Source of the DNA: JBBIPA01 sp963820495
Lineage (GTDB): Bacteria > Chloroflexota > Dehalococcoidia > GIF9 > UBA5629
Reading direction: 5' to 3'
NCBI GenBank assembly: GCA_963820495.1
Contig: CAWGAF010000002.1
Location: 372,001 to 436,000, forward strand
DNA: 64,000 nt
Numbering within the stretch: the first letter of the stretch is position 1; each line of letters opens with the position of its first letter. Of this stretch, positions 49,425 to 59,194 are shown piece after piece. Position numbers and translations under genes: made by a program. The notes under the pieces are model-generated. The model was not told the origin of the DNA and did not search any database. It was given only the letters and a program-made list of their open reading frames with translations.

Positions 49425-50621
49425 CTATACACTTTGAACTCGATTATTCCCCAGGGCTTCGACAGCAGCTGATACTCCGGCACCACTATCTACAGAGCAG
49501 CCTTCTGTAACCAGCACATCTCCCAGAGCACGGAGAAGTAGTAACACATTTTCCGCAGTGGAGGAATGCCCCATTAGTCCAATACGCCAGATCTTTCCTT
49601 TTAATGTTCCCAGGCCACCTCCAACCTCGATACCAAACTTATCCAGAAGCCCCTGCCTTGTCTTCAGGTCATCAATACCTGCGGGAATGCAAACTGAGGT
49701 GAGAGCGTTCGAGCGATAGCCCTCCTGAGCGAATAGCGTTAGCCCCATAGCCTCAAGGCCGCTACGAAGAGCTGCGCCATGCTTGGCATGCCGTTTAATT
49801 CGGGCTTCCAAGCTCTCCTCAGCGATTAGCGCCAGCGCTTCATGAAGGGCATAGACCATGCTTACGGGTGCCGTATGATGATAGAACCTGCCGGATGACC
49901 AATACGACGAGAGCAGTGAAAGGTCTAGATACCAACTCTGCACTTTATGAGTGCGTGCTTGTATTGTGTCCAAAGCCTTTTGATTAGCAGTAAAAGGTGC
50001 CAAACCTGGGGGACAACTTATACACTTCTGTGACCCGCTATAGCAAATATCAATGCCCCATTCATCCACTATCACTTCTTCTCCCGCCAAAGAAGTCACG
50101 GTATCTACCAGAAATAGAGCCCCATATTGTTTAGCCAACCGGGAAGCCTCGGTCAGGGGCTGGAGGATGCCTGTGGACGTTTCAGCGTGGACTAGTGCCA
50201 GGAGCTTCACCTTCTTATGAGCTCTTAGCGCGGCGTCGATATCTTCAGATTCAACAATTCGCCCCCACTCCGCAATTACCTGAACCACCTTGGCCCCACA
50301 TCTTGAGGCATTGTCTGCCATCCTTTCTCCGAAAAGACCGTTTACGCCTATGACAACTACATCTCCAGGTTCTATAAAGTTGCAAAAGCTGGCTTCCATT
50401 CCAGCTGACCCGGTACCAGAGATGGGGAAAGCAAGCTCGTTATTCGTACGAAAGACGTAGCGAAGAAGAAAGGTGGTGTCTTTCATAATAGTAACGAAGT
50501 AAGGATCCAAATGCCCTATTAGCGGTGCCGACATAGCTGTCTGGACACGAGGATGAATATTACTAGGTCCTGGCCCTAAAAGAATCCGGTATGGGGGGTT
50601 CAGACGCTGGTGTGCGGTCAT
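49425..50621 (-). CDS. class V PLP aminotransferase (alanine/serine-glyoxylate aminotransferase-like)
   Basis: A 398-residue fold-type I aminotransferase. LLGPGPSNIHPRV (about 12-24), ISGTGSAGMEASF (about 70-82), LVDTVTSLAGEE (about 175-186) and the PLP lysine in SGSQKCISCPPGL (about 203) match SPT/AGXT enzymes, which move the amino group between serine or alanine and glyoxylate. The ATG at 50621 is chosen because AAGGAGG lies six bases upstream; 22 further in-frame codons have no such site. It lies inside the relic island. Decay nearby suggests that this intact gene is under selection. Confidence 0.9.
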   Translation of the reverse strand: MTAHQRLNPPYRILLGPGPSNIHPRVQTAMSAPLIGHLDPYFVTIMKDTTFLLRYVFRTNNELAFPISGTGSAGMEASFCNFIEPGDVVVIGVNGLFGERMADNASRCGAKVVQVIAEWGRIVESEDIDAALRAHKKVKLLALVHAETSTGILQPLTEASRLAKQYGALFLVDTVTSLAGEEVIVDEWGIDICYSGSQKCISCPPGLAPFTANQKALDTIQARTHKVQSWYLDLSLLSSYWSSGRFYHHTAPVSMVYALHEALALIAEESLEARIKRHAKHGAALRSGLEAMGLTLFAQEGYRSNALTSVCIPAGIDDLKTRQGLLDKFGIEVGGGLGTLKGKIWRIGLMGHSSTAENVLLLLRALGDVLVTEGCSVDSGAGVSAAVEALGNNRVQSV

Positions 50622-50950
50622 CTTTGCCTCCTTGATACTGTGATACGACTTTGAATTTTCCCCGCTAGTCTCAAACGATACCATCAAGAAATACGCTTGT
50701 CAATATTGTGCTTTACTGAGGAGATTGCTTGCAACTGAATATTTCATCCCGCATATTTTATTGAAGCTAGCAGATAGCGTTCGAGTTTAAAAATGGGTAA
50801 AATAAGTCTACGGGTTCCAGTGAGGTTCATAATTCATTGGTAGTTTATGACTGTCTTGCCAAAAAGATGACCTGCCAGCGCTCAGATGGTCCCGATTCAA
50901 GTAAATAGAGTGTCGTTGAGGACTAGCCCCGTATCAAGTGGCAAGGATGG
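50622..50950. other. gap without gene
   Basis: About 330 AT-rich bases between the aminotransferase and the metallo-hydrolase relic. No supported ORF, RNA or repeat is seen. Confidence 0.5.
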
Positions 50951-51505
50951 TCAGAGGGTTCCGGCTGTGTAAACCGAGCCCGAATATCCGACTAGGAGGA
51001 TTGGATGATCAAAAGTGTAGGCATCGTTTTCCACCAAGGCAAGCAAATAGCTCACTGCTTGGACGAGAAGGCACAAGTCTGTGATGCTTCCAGCTTTCAG
51101 ACGACACCCGAGGGATTGGCCACATTGGAGCTCTAATACCTCCAAGTATAGAGAGTTCATCACCATCTTTGATTGGTATGTCTACTTATACTGGAATAGG
51201 AGCCCATAGCCTATAAAATGAGCTTAAAGCCTTACTTAGAAAACTTGATCTCACAAATGTTGATTGTGGCCACTGGCCATTTATATGGGGAACATCCGCA
51301 GGATGTGCAAGAACCTTGGCTCCTGTGATTTTTTCAGCGCTGCAAGATTGCCAGTGTGGTCAGCATGATGACGCATTAATAATACTTGATATGTCGGAAG
51401 GGGAATAACCAATCTTCTTTGTTTGTGCAAATATACTTGTAGCTCTACCAGTGAACCCAGTGTCAACTAGTGTAAGGTCATTACTTAATCAGTAAGAATA
51501 CATTT
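50951..51505 (-). pseudogene. metallo-beta-lactamase-fold hydrolase, multiply frameshifted
   Basis: Pieces in three frames of the minus strand follow the order of an MBL-fold protein. They are DLTLVDTGFTG (near 51478), then RHHADHTGNLAALKKS (the HxHxDH metal motif, damaged to HHADH), GAKVLAHPADVPHINGQW, VDIPIKDGDELSIL, and GHP-like HPILLVGYSGSVYTAG near 50951. No frame stays open and several stops occur. Clearly dead. Confidence 0.75.
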
Positions 51506-51716
51506 GCCTCCCAGATTCTATTTCCCCGTATGCCCCTAAGCTGATAAATATGTGTCCTTATCAACATGGAATAAGCCAGCAAGAAACACTTTAAGTAGCT
51601 GAGCAGTTTCTGTCAAGATTACGACTTAATTTAACAAATGTCCATATTGTTCACAAAGCAAAATAAGCTGGGCACCGTTAGCTATGTATTTAGAAGTGAT
51701 GATTTTGTTCCAGTAG

Positions 51717-51857
51717 TTAAGTTCTACCAATCCGGGACATTTTAGTTCCGCATTTGGGACAAATACCTTGTGTTGTTGACCTGCCATTCTTCATTTTAAT
51801 GACTTTCGGATTGTTCATTTCCCTTTTAGTCTTGCACTTAAAGCAATACGCTTGCAT
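51717..51857 (-). CDS. 46-residue zinc-ribbon protein (DUF5679-like)
   Basis: A small ORF below most length cut-offs. It begins MQAYCFKCKTKREM and ends with CPKCGTKMSRIGRT, so it has two CxxC knuckles (residues 5-8 and 33-36). GGGAGG six bases upstream of the ATG supports translation. The match to the DUF5679 family of short Chloroflexota/archaeal zinc ribbons is from memory. Function unknown. Confidence 0.7.
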   Translation of the reverse strand: MQAYCFKCKTKREMNNPKVIKMKNGRSTTQGICPKCGTKMSRIGRT

Positions 51858-52169
51858 TAGATACCTCCCATTTATCTTTAAGTGTAGGATATTACACGTT
51901 CGGGTTAAATGTCAATGGTATTATAGTTATATTTATCTTTCATATTATTGAAAGCTGAATTCTCCACTGTTCATCCATGTCACTATAATTGACATTATGG
52001 CAACTCTAACTTAGAAAGCGGTACAATTATTGAATCAGCCCAACAGATTGACCTGCCTCCTAAAAATCAGTCCAATTTTCGGGGGTAAATCATTGAGAAA
52101 TGTGGTGGGTCATTACTTAACTCCGCAATCTGAGAAACGGACAATTCGCTAAGCAATTTGAATGTACTT
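51858..52169. other. gap without gene
   Basis: About 310 AT-rich bases. No supported gene is visible up to the tRNA-like copy at 52170. Confidence 0.5.
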
Positions 52170-52206
52170 AGCTGATTTTTAATCAACTGGTTACAGGTTC
52201 TAGTCC
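52170..52206 (+). repeat. degenerate copy of the tRNA-Lys 3' half (attachment-site remnant)
   Basis: These 37 bases match tRNA-Lys positions 48943-48979 at 32 sites, including an unbroken GGTTACAGGTTC. The anticodon here would be TTT. The acceptor stem does not form, so it is not a working tRNA. It fits the far attachment site of an old integrated element that began at tRNA-Lys. Confidence 0.65.
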
Positions 52207-52226
52207 GGGGTGGTACACCAGTTTGA

Positions 52227-52781
52227 TTATTTCTCGATCGAAAAGGTTATTAGCAGACTGTTTCCATCGACTACTTGGCCCAGATTTGGAGCGTATTTAC
52301 GCAGAATATCCAGCATAATTATGTTTTCATTAAGAAGCTCAGCGACAAAGGTGGTAACTGTTCTTTCTCTGGCAAGATTTGCCAGCTCATTAAGCAAATG
52401 TGTGCCGATGCCATTTTTTTGTTCCCTGTCCTCCACAACGAAAGCTATTTCGGCAGAATCAGTGCAGGGTAAACGAACATAGCGTCCTACCCCAACGACT
52501 TCCAAGTGTTCTTCATGGCATATCTCCGCAACCAGAGCAAAGCTATTATAATAGTCCACGCGGCAGTAACGCTCTAGTTCATCAGGAGTGATTTTTGCCT
52601 TGGCGTAATGAAAGCGCAGGAAGCGGGTTTCAGGGCTGAGTCTGTCAAATAACGCTAAGATAGCATCCTTATCAGAATAAAGGATGGGTCGCAATAGAGC
52701 TTGTCTACCATCTAGCAATGTAACCCACTTCTGATATTCTGGAGAGGGGCAAACCTGCTTGTTACTAGGCGTGGTAATCAT
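52227..52781 (-). CDS. GNAT family N-acetyltransferase (Pat C-terminal domain-like)
   Basis: A 184-residue GNAT protein. LLRPILYSDKDAILALFDRL and SPETRFLRFHYAKAK (about 29-65) resemble the catalytic domain of Pat/YfiQ protein acetyltransferases. The acetyl-CoA site is REQKNGIGTHLLNELANLA (about 125-143, Q/RxxGxG/A). In Pat enzymes the target is Acs lysine. This protein lacks the CoA-ligase-like part and is far from acs at 34314, although a stand-alone cNMP-binding protein is next to acs. The substrate is unproved. Confidence 0.85.
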   Translation of the reverse strand: MITTPSNKQVCPSPEYQKWVTLLDGRQALLRPILYSDKDAILALFDRLSPETRFLRFHYAKAKITPDELERYCRVDYYNSFALVAEICHEEHLEVVGVGRYVRLPCTDSAEIAFVVEDREQKNGIGTHLLNELANLARERTVTTFVAELLNENIIMLDILRKYAPNLGQVVDGNSLLITFSIEK

Positions 52782-53071
52782 TTCATAAGGTAAAAGACCA
52801 GGATAAGAAAGCCAGAGTTTATTTGTGCGACTATCACATTTTATATTGATATTTGTTAAGATGCAATAGGAACTACGGTAGTGGTGCCTGATAAATTTTT
52901 ATAATTCATCGATGCGATTAAAATTTTGACACCCATGAGACAGATAAGAGGTGAATGCGGGGGGAAATGTTAATAGACCTTTCACGATTTGATTAGTAGA
53001 TGTTTTTAGCATACCTGTTTATCAAAATCCAGTCGAATGGTGCTACGTGGGAGAAATAATGTTAGAGTATT

Positions 53072-55223
53072 TTATTTTGATAATCTGGCTTGAGCTGCTT
53101 TAATATACATCTGATCGGTGTACTCTTTGGTCATACGTCGTGCGCTGAACAGTGGTGCAATGGAACGGATGGCTTCTTTTACTAAGCTTATCCAGCCGTG
53201 TGGCATACCGTATATGTCGCGTTCATAGTACAGTGGAATAATCTTGTTCTCAAGTATGCTGTATAGCTCTTCGGCGTTTGATGCGTTTTGTTCTGGTGAA
53301 TCCAGTGCGTTACCATTGTGATGGATTGGATTAATAGCCCATCCGTTGGCACCATTGTAGCCTTCGTACCACCAACCATCTAGTATGCTTAGATGCAGTA
53401 CTCCGTTAAGAGCCGCTTTCATCCCACTGGTGCCGCTGGCTTCTCTGATGGGTTGAGGAGTGTTAAGCCAGACATCTACGCCCTGGACGAGGTAACGTGC
53501 CCTATGCATATCGTAATTCTCGACAAAGGCTATTCGTCCACCAATTTCGGGGTCCATAGCCACTTTGTATATTTCCTGGATAAGATATTTTCCGCTGATA
53601 TCGTAAGGGTGCGCTTTGCCCGCGAATATTATCTGGACAGGCTGCAACTGGCTACTAAGCATGCGTTTTAACCGGTTAATATCATGTAAAATCAATGTGT
53701 TTCGTTTGTAATCGGTAAAACGCCGACCGAAACCTATAGTTAGTGCTTCTGTATCGAGGAAAGCGCCCATAGCTATTGCTTGAACTGGTTGTATAGTATC
53801 TTCAGACCAGCGTTTCCGTACCATATCATTGACTGCGCTGATGAGTTTGGATTTCAACCACCGGCGGGCTGCCCATATCTCCTCATCTGGAATATCGAGT
53901 ACGCGTTCCCACAATGCTGGGTCATCATGCCTTTTTAACCAGTCAGGTGCTAAGTGCTTGTCATATAACCTGGACATTTGGGGTGTTATCCAGGTGGGGA
54001 CATGAATGCCATTGGTTATTGAGGGTTATGGGAACATCTTTTTCTTCAATTTTGGGCCATAGGGTATGCCACATGTGGCGGCATACTTTGCCATGGATCT
54101 GGCTCACACCATTGTGCTGGTCAGCCAGTCTCAATGCCAGCACAGTCATATTGAAACCTGTTTTATCCGAGTCATATGTCCCCAGATTTAATAATGCCTC
54201 TCTATCAATTCTAAGCGATGTCCAATAGCTATGGAAATATTTTTCTATCAGATCTATAGAGAATACCTCGTTGCCAGCTGGAACCGGTGTGTGAGTTGTG
54301 AAAGTAGTCGTAGCTTTCACTTGTTTTACCGCTTCATTAAAATCCAAGCCCTTTTCTACCTGTTCTCGGATACGCTCCAGCATCATAAAGGCGACATGTC
54401 CCTCATTGGCATGCCAAATTGCTGGCTCAATCCCAAGTGCTCGAAGGACACGTACGCCGCCAATACCTATAATAATCTCTTGCTCAAGGCGCATCTCCCG
54501 CTCGCCAACATATAAACGATCGGAAAGCTGTCGATCTGCCGGATGATTATCTTCAATATTAGTATCCAGTAAATATAGTTTTACTCGACCGACATTGACC
54601 TGCCACAGAGCGACTTTAACGGTTCTATTATCCAGCGGCACACTTACTTTTATCGTCTCTCCCCTTGCATTGAGCACAGGAATAATAGGAGACTCATCGA
54701 AACTTAATTGGTCATATATCTCTTCCTGCCAGCCGTCTGCTGATATACGTTGGCGGAAATATCCCTCTGGATACATAAAACCTACTCCTATCATAGGTAA
54801 CCCGAGGTCGCTTGCCTCTTTGCAATAGTCACCTGCCAGAATACCCAGCCCACCAGCGTAAATAGGAAGTGAATTATGGATGGCAAATTCCAAAGAGAAA
54901 TATGCTATGGTATGCTTCGCAAGGTTGGGGTAATGTACCTCAAACCAGGTGTTAGATGCTGAAATGTCGTTCTTGAAGTTGCTCATTACTAGATCGTATT
55001 TCTTGAGGAAAGCTGGGTTCTTGGCGGCAGATGTTAATTGATTATGAGAGATGCGTTGTAAAAGTTTTACAGGATTATGCCCAGTGGCTTTCCATAAAGG
55101 GCGGTCGAGAATATTAAAAAGCTCTCGTGCTTCTATATGCCAGCTCCACCAGAGATTATAAGCTAGCTTATTAAGTCCGCTGATACGTTTAGGGAGGTTT
55201 GATATTGATGGATTGTCTGTCAT
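53072..55223 (-). pseudogene. glgP: glycogen/alpha-glucan phosphorylase with a frameshift
   Basis: Two overlapping ORFs in different frames make one protein of about 715 residues. The N part (53961-55223) begins ISGLNKLAYNLWWSWH and holds AYFSLEFAIHNSLPIYAGGL. The C part (53072-53977) carries the PLP-lysine region EASGTSGMKAALNG. Reading through an extra base in the GGG at 54023-54025 (CCC on minus) restores VPIT-SITNGIHVPTWITP, the expected family sequence, in one frame. The enzyme releases glucose 1-phosphate from glycogen. All other regions look intact, so this is either a very recent mutation or a sequencing error. Confidence 0.88.
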
Positions 55224-55386
55224 TTCAGAGGTGACTCATAATAGTACCCTCATATCTTTTTCCTGTCAAATTAATTTAAGTTAATATTTGGTTCTAGTTT
55301 CGAAATGATGTGATGGTTTGCAGTATGGATGAAAGTAGGGTATTTTCCCCTTATTAAACTGGTTATGAGATTGTTTATCAACTTCT

Positions 55387-55465
55387 CACCCTTTATCCCT
55401 CTCCCCTTCATAAAGGGAAGAGGGAAAGAGATCTTCTAAAGGGGCGAAGCCCCTTTAAATCCCCT
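55387..55465. repeat. intergenic hairpins downstream of the corrinoid operon
   Basis: Two inverted repeats lie between glgP and the methyltransferase gene: TCCCTCTCCCCTT with AAGGGAAGAGGGA, and AAAGGGGC-GAA-GCCCCTTT. The second sits about 55 bases beyond the stop at 55512 and may end that transcript, though it lacks a T tract. They look like REP-type sequences. The rest of the 288-base gap has no gene. Confidence 0.5.
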
Positions 55466-55511
55466 TAATAAACAAACTCCCAGTTATGTGGTTTGAAAAA
55501 CTATCATATCT

Positions 55512-56363
55512 TTACTGTTCTTTTTGTCGTTCACGGAAAGCATCGATATATCGCCTGGCATGCTTGTCGCGAGATAGGACCAAGTCAGAGGCTAGGACGA
55601 TTGGGCGTATTTTGGCAATGTCGACAATAAGACACGTGGCACCAGCGGATATCATCGCTGCGGCGAAGGCGAAATTAATTAAAATCCGGTCAGGCATACC
55701 GAAGGAAATGTTGCTGACTGCCACCGTAATATTTACTCCTAGTTCAGTCTTAATTCTGCGTGCGGTTTCAGTGGCTATCATACCAGAGATAGAGTTGGCT
55801 CCTATAGCTAGAGCTAAGCAATCGATTATAATGTTATCTCGAGATATACCTGCTTTCTCAGCCCTTTCCACGATTTTATGTGCAATGGCAACACGGCGCT
55901 CGGCATTGGCTGGTATACCCTCATCATCTTGTGTTAGACCGATAACTGCTGCCTCATATTTTTTCACTAACGGCAATACCGTTTTCAGAGATTTTTCCTC
56001 CCCGGTTACTGAGTTGATTAGAGGTTTACCTTTGTAAATCTTGAGAGCAGCTTCCAGTGCTGCTGGATTAGCGCTGTCGATACACAGAGGTATATCTACT
56101 GTCTCCATCGCTATCTGTACGGCTTTGGGAAGTATAATCGCTTCATCGGCACCGAAGATAGTTGTATTTACATCGATAATATCTGCTCCGGCTTTTGCTT
56201 GAGCTAGAGCTTCGTTGCGAATAATCTCGAAATTGCCTGCCTTTAATGCTTCTGCCATGCTCTTTTTACCGGCTGGATTGATGCGTTCACCGATAAGTAC
56301 TGTAGGCAAACCATCACAAATGGTTACTTCTTTAGACGAACTTGATATCTTGGTTTCCATCAA
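55512..56363 (-). CDS. methyltetrahydrofolate:corrinoid methyltransferase (AcsE-like)
   Basis: A 283-residue pterin-binding TIM barrel of the dihydropteroate synthase/MeTr superfamily. VLIGERINPAGKKSM (about 23-37), AKAGADIIDVNTTI (about 57-70), CIDSANPAALEAAL (about 93-106), and NSVTGEEKS (about 116) are typical for methyl-H4folate-binding methyltransferases. It hands the methyl group to a corrinoid protein as in the Wood-Ljungdahl path. The corrinoid partner (CFeSP, AcsCD) is not in this window. It overlaps the RACo-like gene by four bases. Confidence 0.9.
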   Translation of the reverse strand: MMETKISSSSKEVTICDGLPTVLIGERINPAGKKSMAEALKAGNFEIIRNEALAQAKAGADIIDVNTTIFGADEAIILPKAVQIAMETVDIPLCIDSANPAALEAALKIYKGKPLINSVTGEEKSLKTVLPLVKKYEAAVIGLTQDDEGIPANAERRVAIAHKIVERAEKAGISRDNIIIDCLALAIGANSISGMIATETARRIKTELGVNITVAVSNISFGMPDRILINFAFAAAMISAGATCLIVDIAKIRPIVLASDLVLSRDKHARRYIDAFRERQKEQ

Positions 56364-58213
56364 TTTTTTATCTCCTTCCTCTTTTTGGGCTGTGATTGAT
56401 AAGGCCCCATGTAACTTGCCTGGATAAACATTTGTTGAAAGTTGGGAGCGGTAGCTAATTCAATATAATGTACCTTTGAAGCTATTGCCTTGGCTTTATT
56501 TCTCTTACTGGTTGAGACCAAGGCTAGCTTGGCTCCTATACCGGCAGCATTTCCCACCTGAGAGAAGTGGTTCAGTGGTAGTGAAGGCAACATGCCAATA
56601 GTTATTGCACTGGTGACATCAATATAAGTGCCGAAAGCACCGGCAATTATCACTCGGTCAATTTTTTCTTCAGAGTTCTTTGTTTCTTCCAGGAGCACCT
56701 GAATACCAGTACGAATGGCAGCTTTTGCCAACTGCAGTTCTCGTATATCCCGCTGGGTTATGGTAATTGCTGGTTGCCCATTACGTTCCTGCTCGCTGAC
56801 CAGTACAAACTCACGTTGTTTATTCTGATAACGTACATGGGGATGGGTGTCCTTAATCCTGCCGCCTTTATCCAGCACTCCAGCTAAATATAGTTGAGCC
56901 AAAATATCTAGAATAGCTGAACCACAAATTCCTGCAGGCGGTGTCCCACCTATGGTCTGATATTGAACATCGTTACCTAGCAGCCTTAAATGTTCTATAG
57001 CCCCTTCAGCAGCTCTCATACCGTGTTTGATATGGCCTCCCTCAAAAGCGGGGCCCGAGGCACATGATACGGAAAATATCTGGCCTTTATTTATCAGGGA
57101 AACTTCAGTATTTGTGCCGATGTCCAGAGCTAAGATTGTTTCTTTGGCATTCTCCACGAATGTTGACAGCAACACTGCCACATGGTCAGCGCCTATGAAA
57201 CTGGCGATATTGGGTAAAAGGTGTACATAAGCTCCATGAGCAATACGCAAGCCAACATCCCGGCTCTTAATGTCCAGGGCTGTACTGACTGCTGGTAAAT
57301 ATGGAGCGAAGGCTAACTGAGATACTGGAAGACCCAGAAACAAGTGGTGCATGGCAGTATTGCCAACTACCACTGCTTCAGTAATTTTCTCTGGTGCAGT
57401 ATTTATTTCAGTGCAGAGGTGGGTAGCCAGACTATTGATTGCTTCTACTACTAACTTTTGCATACGCATAGCTTCGGAAGATGATTTTATGGCACGTTGA
57501 ATGCGGCTGATAATGTCTTCGCCATAACTTATCTGTGGGTTCATTATTCCTTTAGCGGCTAATGTCTGGCCGTTATCTAAATCGATCAAGTAGCCAGCAA
57601 TTTTGGTGCTACCTAAGTCTACAGCTAGCCCAATATGATGGCCGGACAAAGGCATAAGAGATATTACCTCGTCATCTCGAACTGCAGCCTGACATCGCCA
57701 GTTCCATGAACGCAGTTGTGGCGGAAAATTACGGATGACTTCGATATCGATTGAGCGACAGTCTACTCTGTATTGCTGCTTGAGAGTCTCTAGCACACGG
57801 ATATCGTCTGCTCGCAGGTCAGATAATGTTGGAGCTGGCAAGTTTAGTTGATAGAAGTGAACTGGTGGTTCTAGTTGGACGATTATGTCTTTACCTTCTA
57901 TCTGAGTCCGCTGTGGCGCTGTCATCGACTCAGTGGGTATTGCCAATTTACAGTTACTGGTAGGATAAGCCTGGCATGCCAGGCGCCAACCATCTTTTAA
58001 TTCCTTTGGGGAGAATATTTCCAACTCAGCTGAGGTAAAGTCTGATACTGTTCCATCTATAACCTGCACCTTGCATGCCTTGCAGGTGCCATTTCCTCCG
58101 CAGATACTGGTAATGCCTATGCCGGTTTGGCGTGCGCAATCTAGAAACGAATCCCCAGGTTGGCATTGCCCTCTACGACCTATTGGCTCAAAATCGATTT
58201 GATAAATTGTCAT
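56360..58213 (-). CDS. RACo-like reductive activator of corrinoid proteins (2Fe-2S plus ASKHA domain)
   Basis: A 617-residue protein. The N-terminal ferredoxin-type [2Fe-2S] domain has CGGNGTCKACKV (about 38-49) and a last Cys in RLACQAYP (about 79). A linker follows, then a C-terminal DUF4445 ASKHA ATPase domain: GLAVDLGSTKIAGYLIDLD (about 203-221), LALDIGTNTEVSL (about 345), SGPAFEGGHIKHGM and IIAGAFGTYID. Known RACo proteins reduce inactive Co(II) corrinoids using ATP. It lies between the methyltransferase and a MetH-activation-like gene in one operon. Confidence 0.92.
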   Translation of the reverse strand: MTIYQIDFEPIGRRGQCQPGDSFLDCARQTGIGITSICGGNGTCKACKVQVIDGTVSDFTSAELEIFSPKELKDGWRLACQAYPTSNCKLAIPTESMTAPQRTQIEGKDIIVQLEPPVHFYQLNLPAPTLSDLRADDIRVLETLKQQYRVDCRSIDIEVIRNFPPQLRSWNWRCQAAVRDDEVISLMPLSGHHIGLAVDLGSTKIAGYLIDLDNGQTLAAKGIMNPQISYGEDIISRIQRAIKSSSEAMRMQKLVVEAINSLATHLCTEINTAPEKITEAVVVGNTAMHHLFLGLPVSQLAFAPYLPAVSTALDIKSRDVGLRIAHGAYVHLLPNIASFIGADHVAVLLSTFVENAKETILALDIGTNTEVSLINKGQIFSVSCASGPAFEGGHIKHGMRAAEGAIEHLRLLGNDVQYQTIGGTPPAGICGSAILDILAQLYLAGVLDKGGRIKDTHPHVRYQNKQREFVLVSEQERNGQPAITITQRDIRELQLAKAAIRTGIQVLLEETKNSEEKIDRVIIAGAFGTYIDVTSAITIGMLPSLPLNHFSQVGNAAGIGAKLALVSTSKRNKAKAIASKVHYIELATAPNFQQMFIQASYMGPYQSQPKKRKEIKN

Positions 58214-58224
58214 GCCATTCCTTC

Positions 58225-58938
58225 TTACAGATAGCCATCTTCTTTAGTGGATGTTAGCACTTTGTAGCGGCAGTTTTTCTTGAGTTTGCAGCGTCTACAT
58301 ACTTCAGCTTTAGTCCATGTTGCCATCTCTGGCCCAATGCCTATCACCATTGATACTGACTTGCAAGGGACCATTATTTGTGCCGAAGTAAGATGTACGC
58401 CGATTTCTTCCGCTGGTACCAGTTCGAATAAATGTTGCTGCTCTGATATAGGCAAACCGAGCATTCCCGGGCTAATAGGACTACTAGTTTGGTAACCACG
58501 GGTTGATGCTTCCTGTGCTAATATCCGACATGCCTCTCCAGATAGGGAGTCAACTGCAGCACTACCGATGCCATCGAGCAAAAACCCCCGAAGGGGCTCA
58601 TCTTGGTGAAAGAATTGTGCTGCTTTTTCTTCCAATTTGGGTCCAATAGTGCAGACTATAACTGCAAGCTCTTTGGCTGATGTTATGGTTGAGGTAAGAA
58701 ATGGGCTATGGAGGGGCTCATTCCCCGACAGGTAAATTCGATTCTGTCCCATATCGGTTATGCTATGTATTTTGTAGATAATTGCTGGTTTGAGGAGGTG
58801 GGATTTGTTTACAGCGCCCATTAGCTCATGGAGTATGCCCATGATTTGTGGTCGAGGTTTATAATGTTGCATTATGCCCTGGCGGCGGATCACCTGCTCT
58901 ATATTAAAGGTTAATTTAATATTGCTGACTATGGGCAT
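58225..58938 (-). CDS. MetH activation domain-like protein with C-terminal cysteine cluster
   Basis: A 237-residue protein with a fold-like match to the vitamin B12-dependent methionine synthase activation domain. It shows VIVCTIGPKLEEKAAQFF (about 87-104), LLDGIGSAAVDSLSGEACRI and SPGMLGLPISEQQHLFELV (about 157-175), and STKEDGY at the end. A C-terminal CRRCKLKKNC (about 215-224) could hold a metal or cluster. Stand-alone copies occur in corrinoid operons of anaerobes. It lies 11 bases before the RACo-like gene, the first gene of the operon. Confidence 0.82.
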   Translation of the reverse strand: MPIVSNIKLTFNIEQVIRRQGIMQHYKPRPQIMGILHELMGAVNKSHLLKPAIIYKIHSITDMGQNRIYLSGNEPLHSPFLTSTITSAKELAVIVCTIGPKLEEKAAQFFHQDEPLRGFLLDGIGSAAVDSLSGEACRILAQEASTRGYQTSSPISPGMLGLPISEQQHLFELVPAEEIGVHLTSAQIMVPCKSVSMVIGIGPEMATWTKAEVCRRCKLKKNCRYKVLTSTKEDGYL

Positions 58939-59194
58939 TAGACTAACACCACAACTTCAACTAAATCTGGAAATCCAGACGAAAGGTCGAACATTGTCTA
59001 TCTAACTAAGTATTTCATTATATCTGATGCTATAATGCTATTCAATTGGAGTCGATCTAGAGTAATATTTCCTTCCAAGGGAATAGGTGGTGGGGGCAGG
59101 AAATCAGTAGAAGATTTGTAATGAAAAATTAGCCTTGTTGTTCCTGACTTTTATGGTGTAATATGCAACGGTTTAATATTAAGAATCTACAAAG

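Noticed and set aside
52150..52220. A second working tRNA-Lys (TTT)
   Set aside because: The acceptor and T stems do not pair and the 5' half is missing; treated as an attachment-site remnant.
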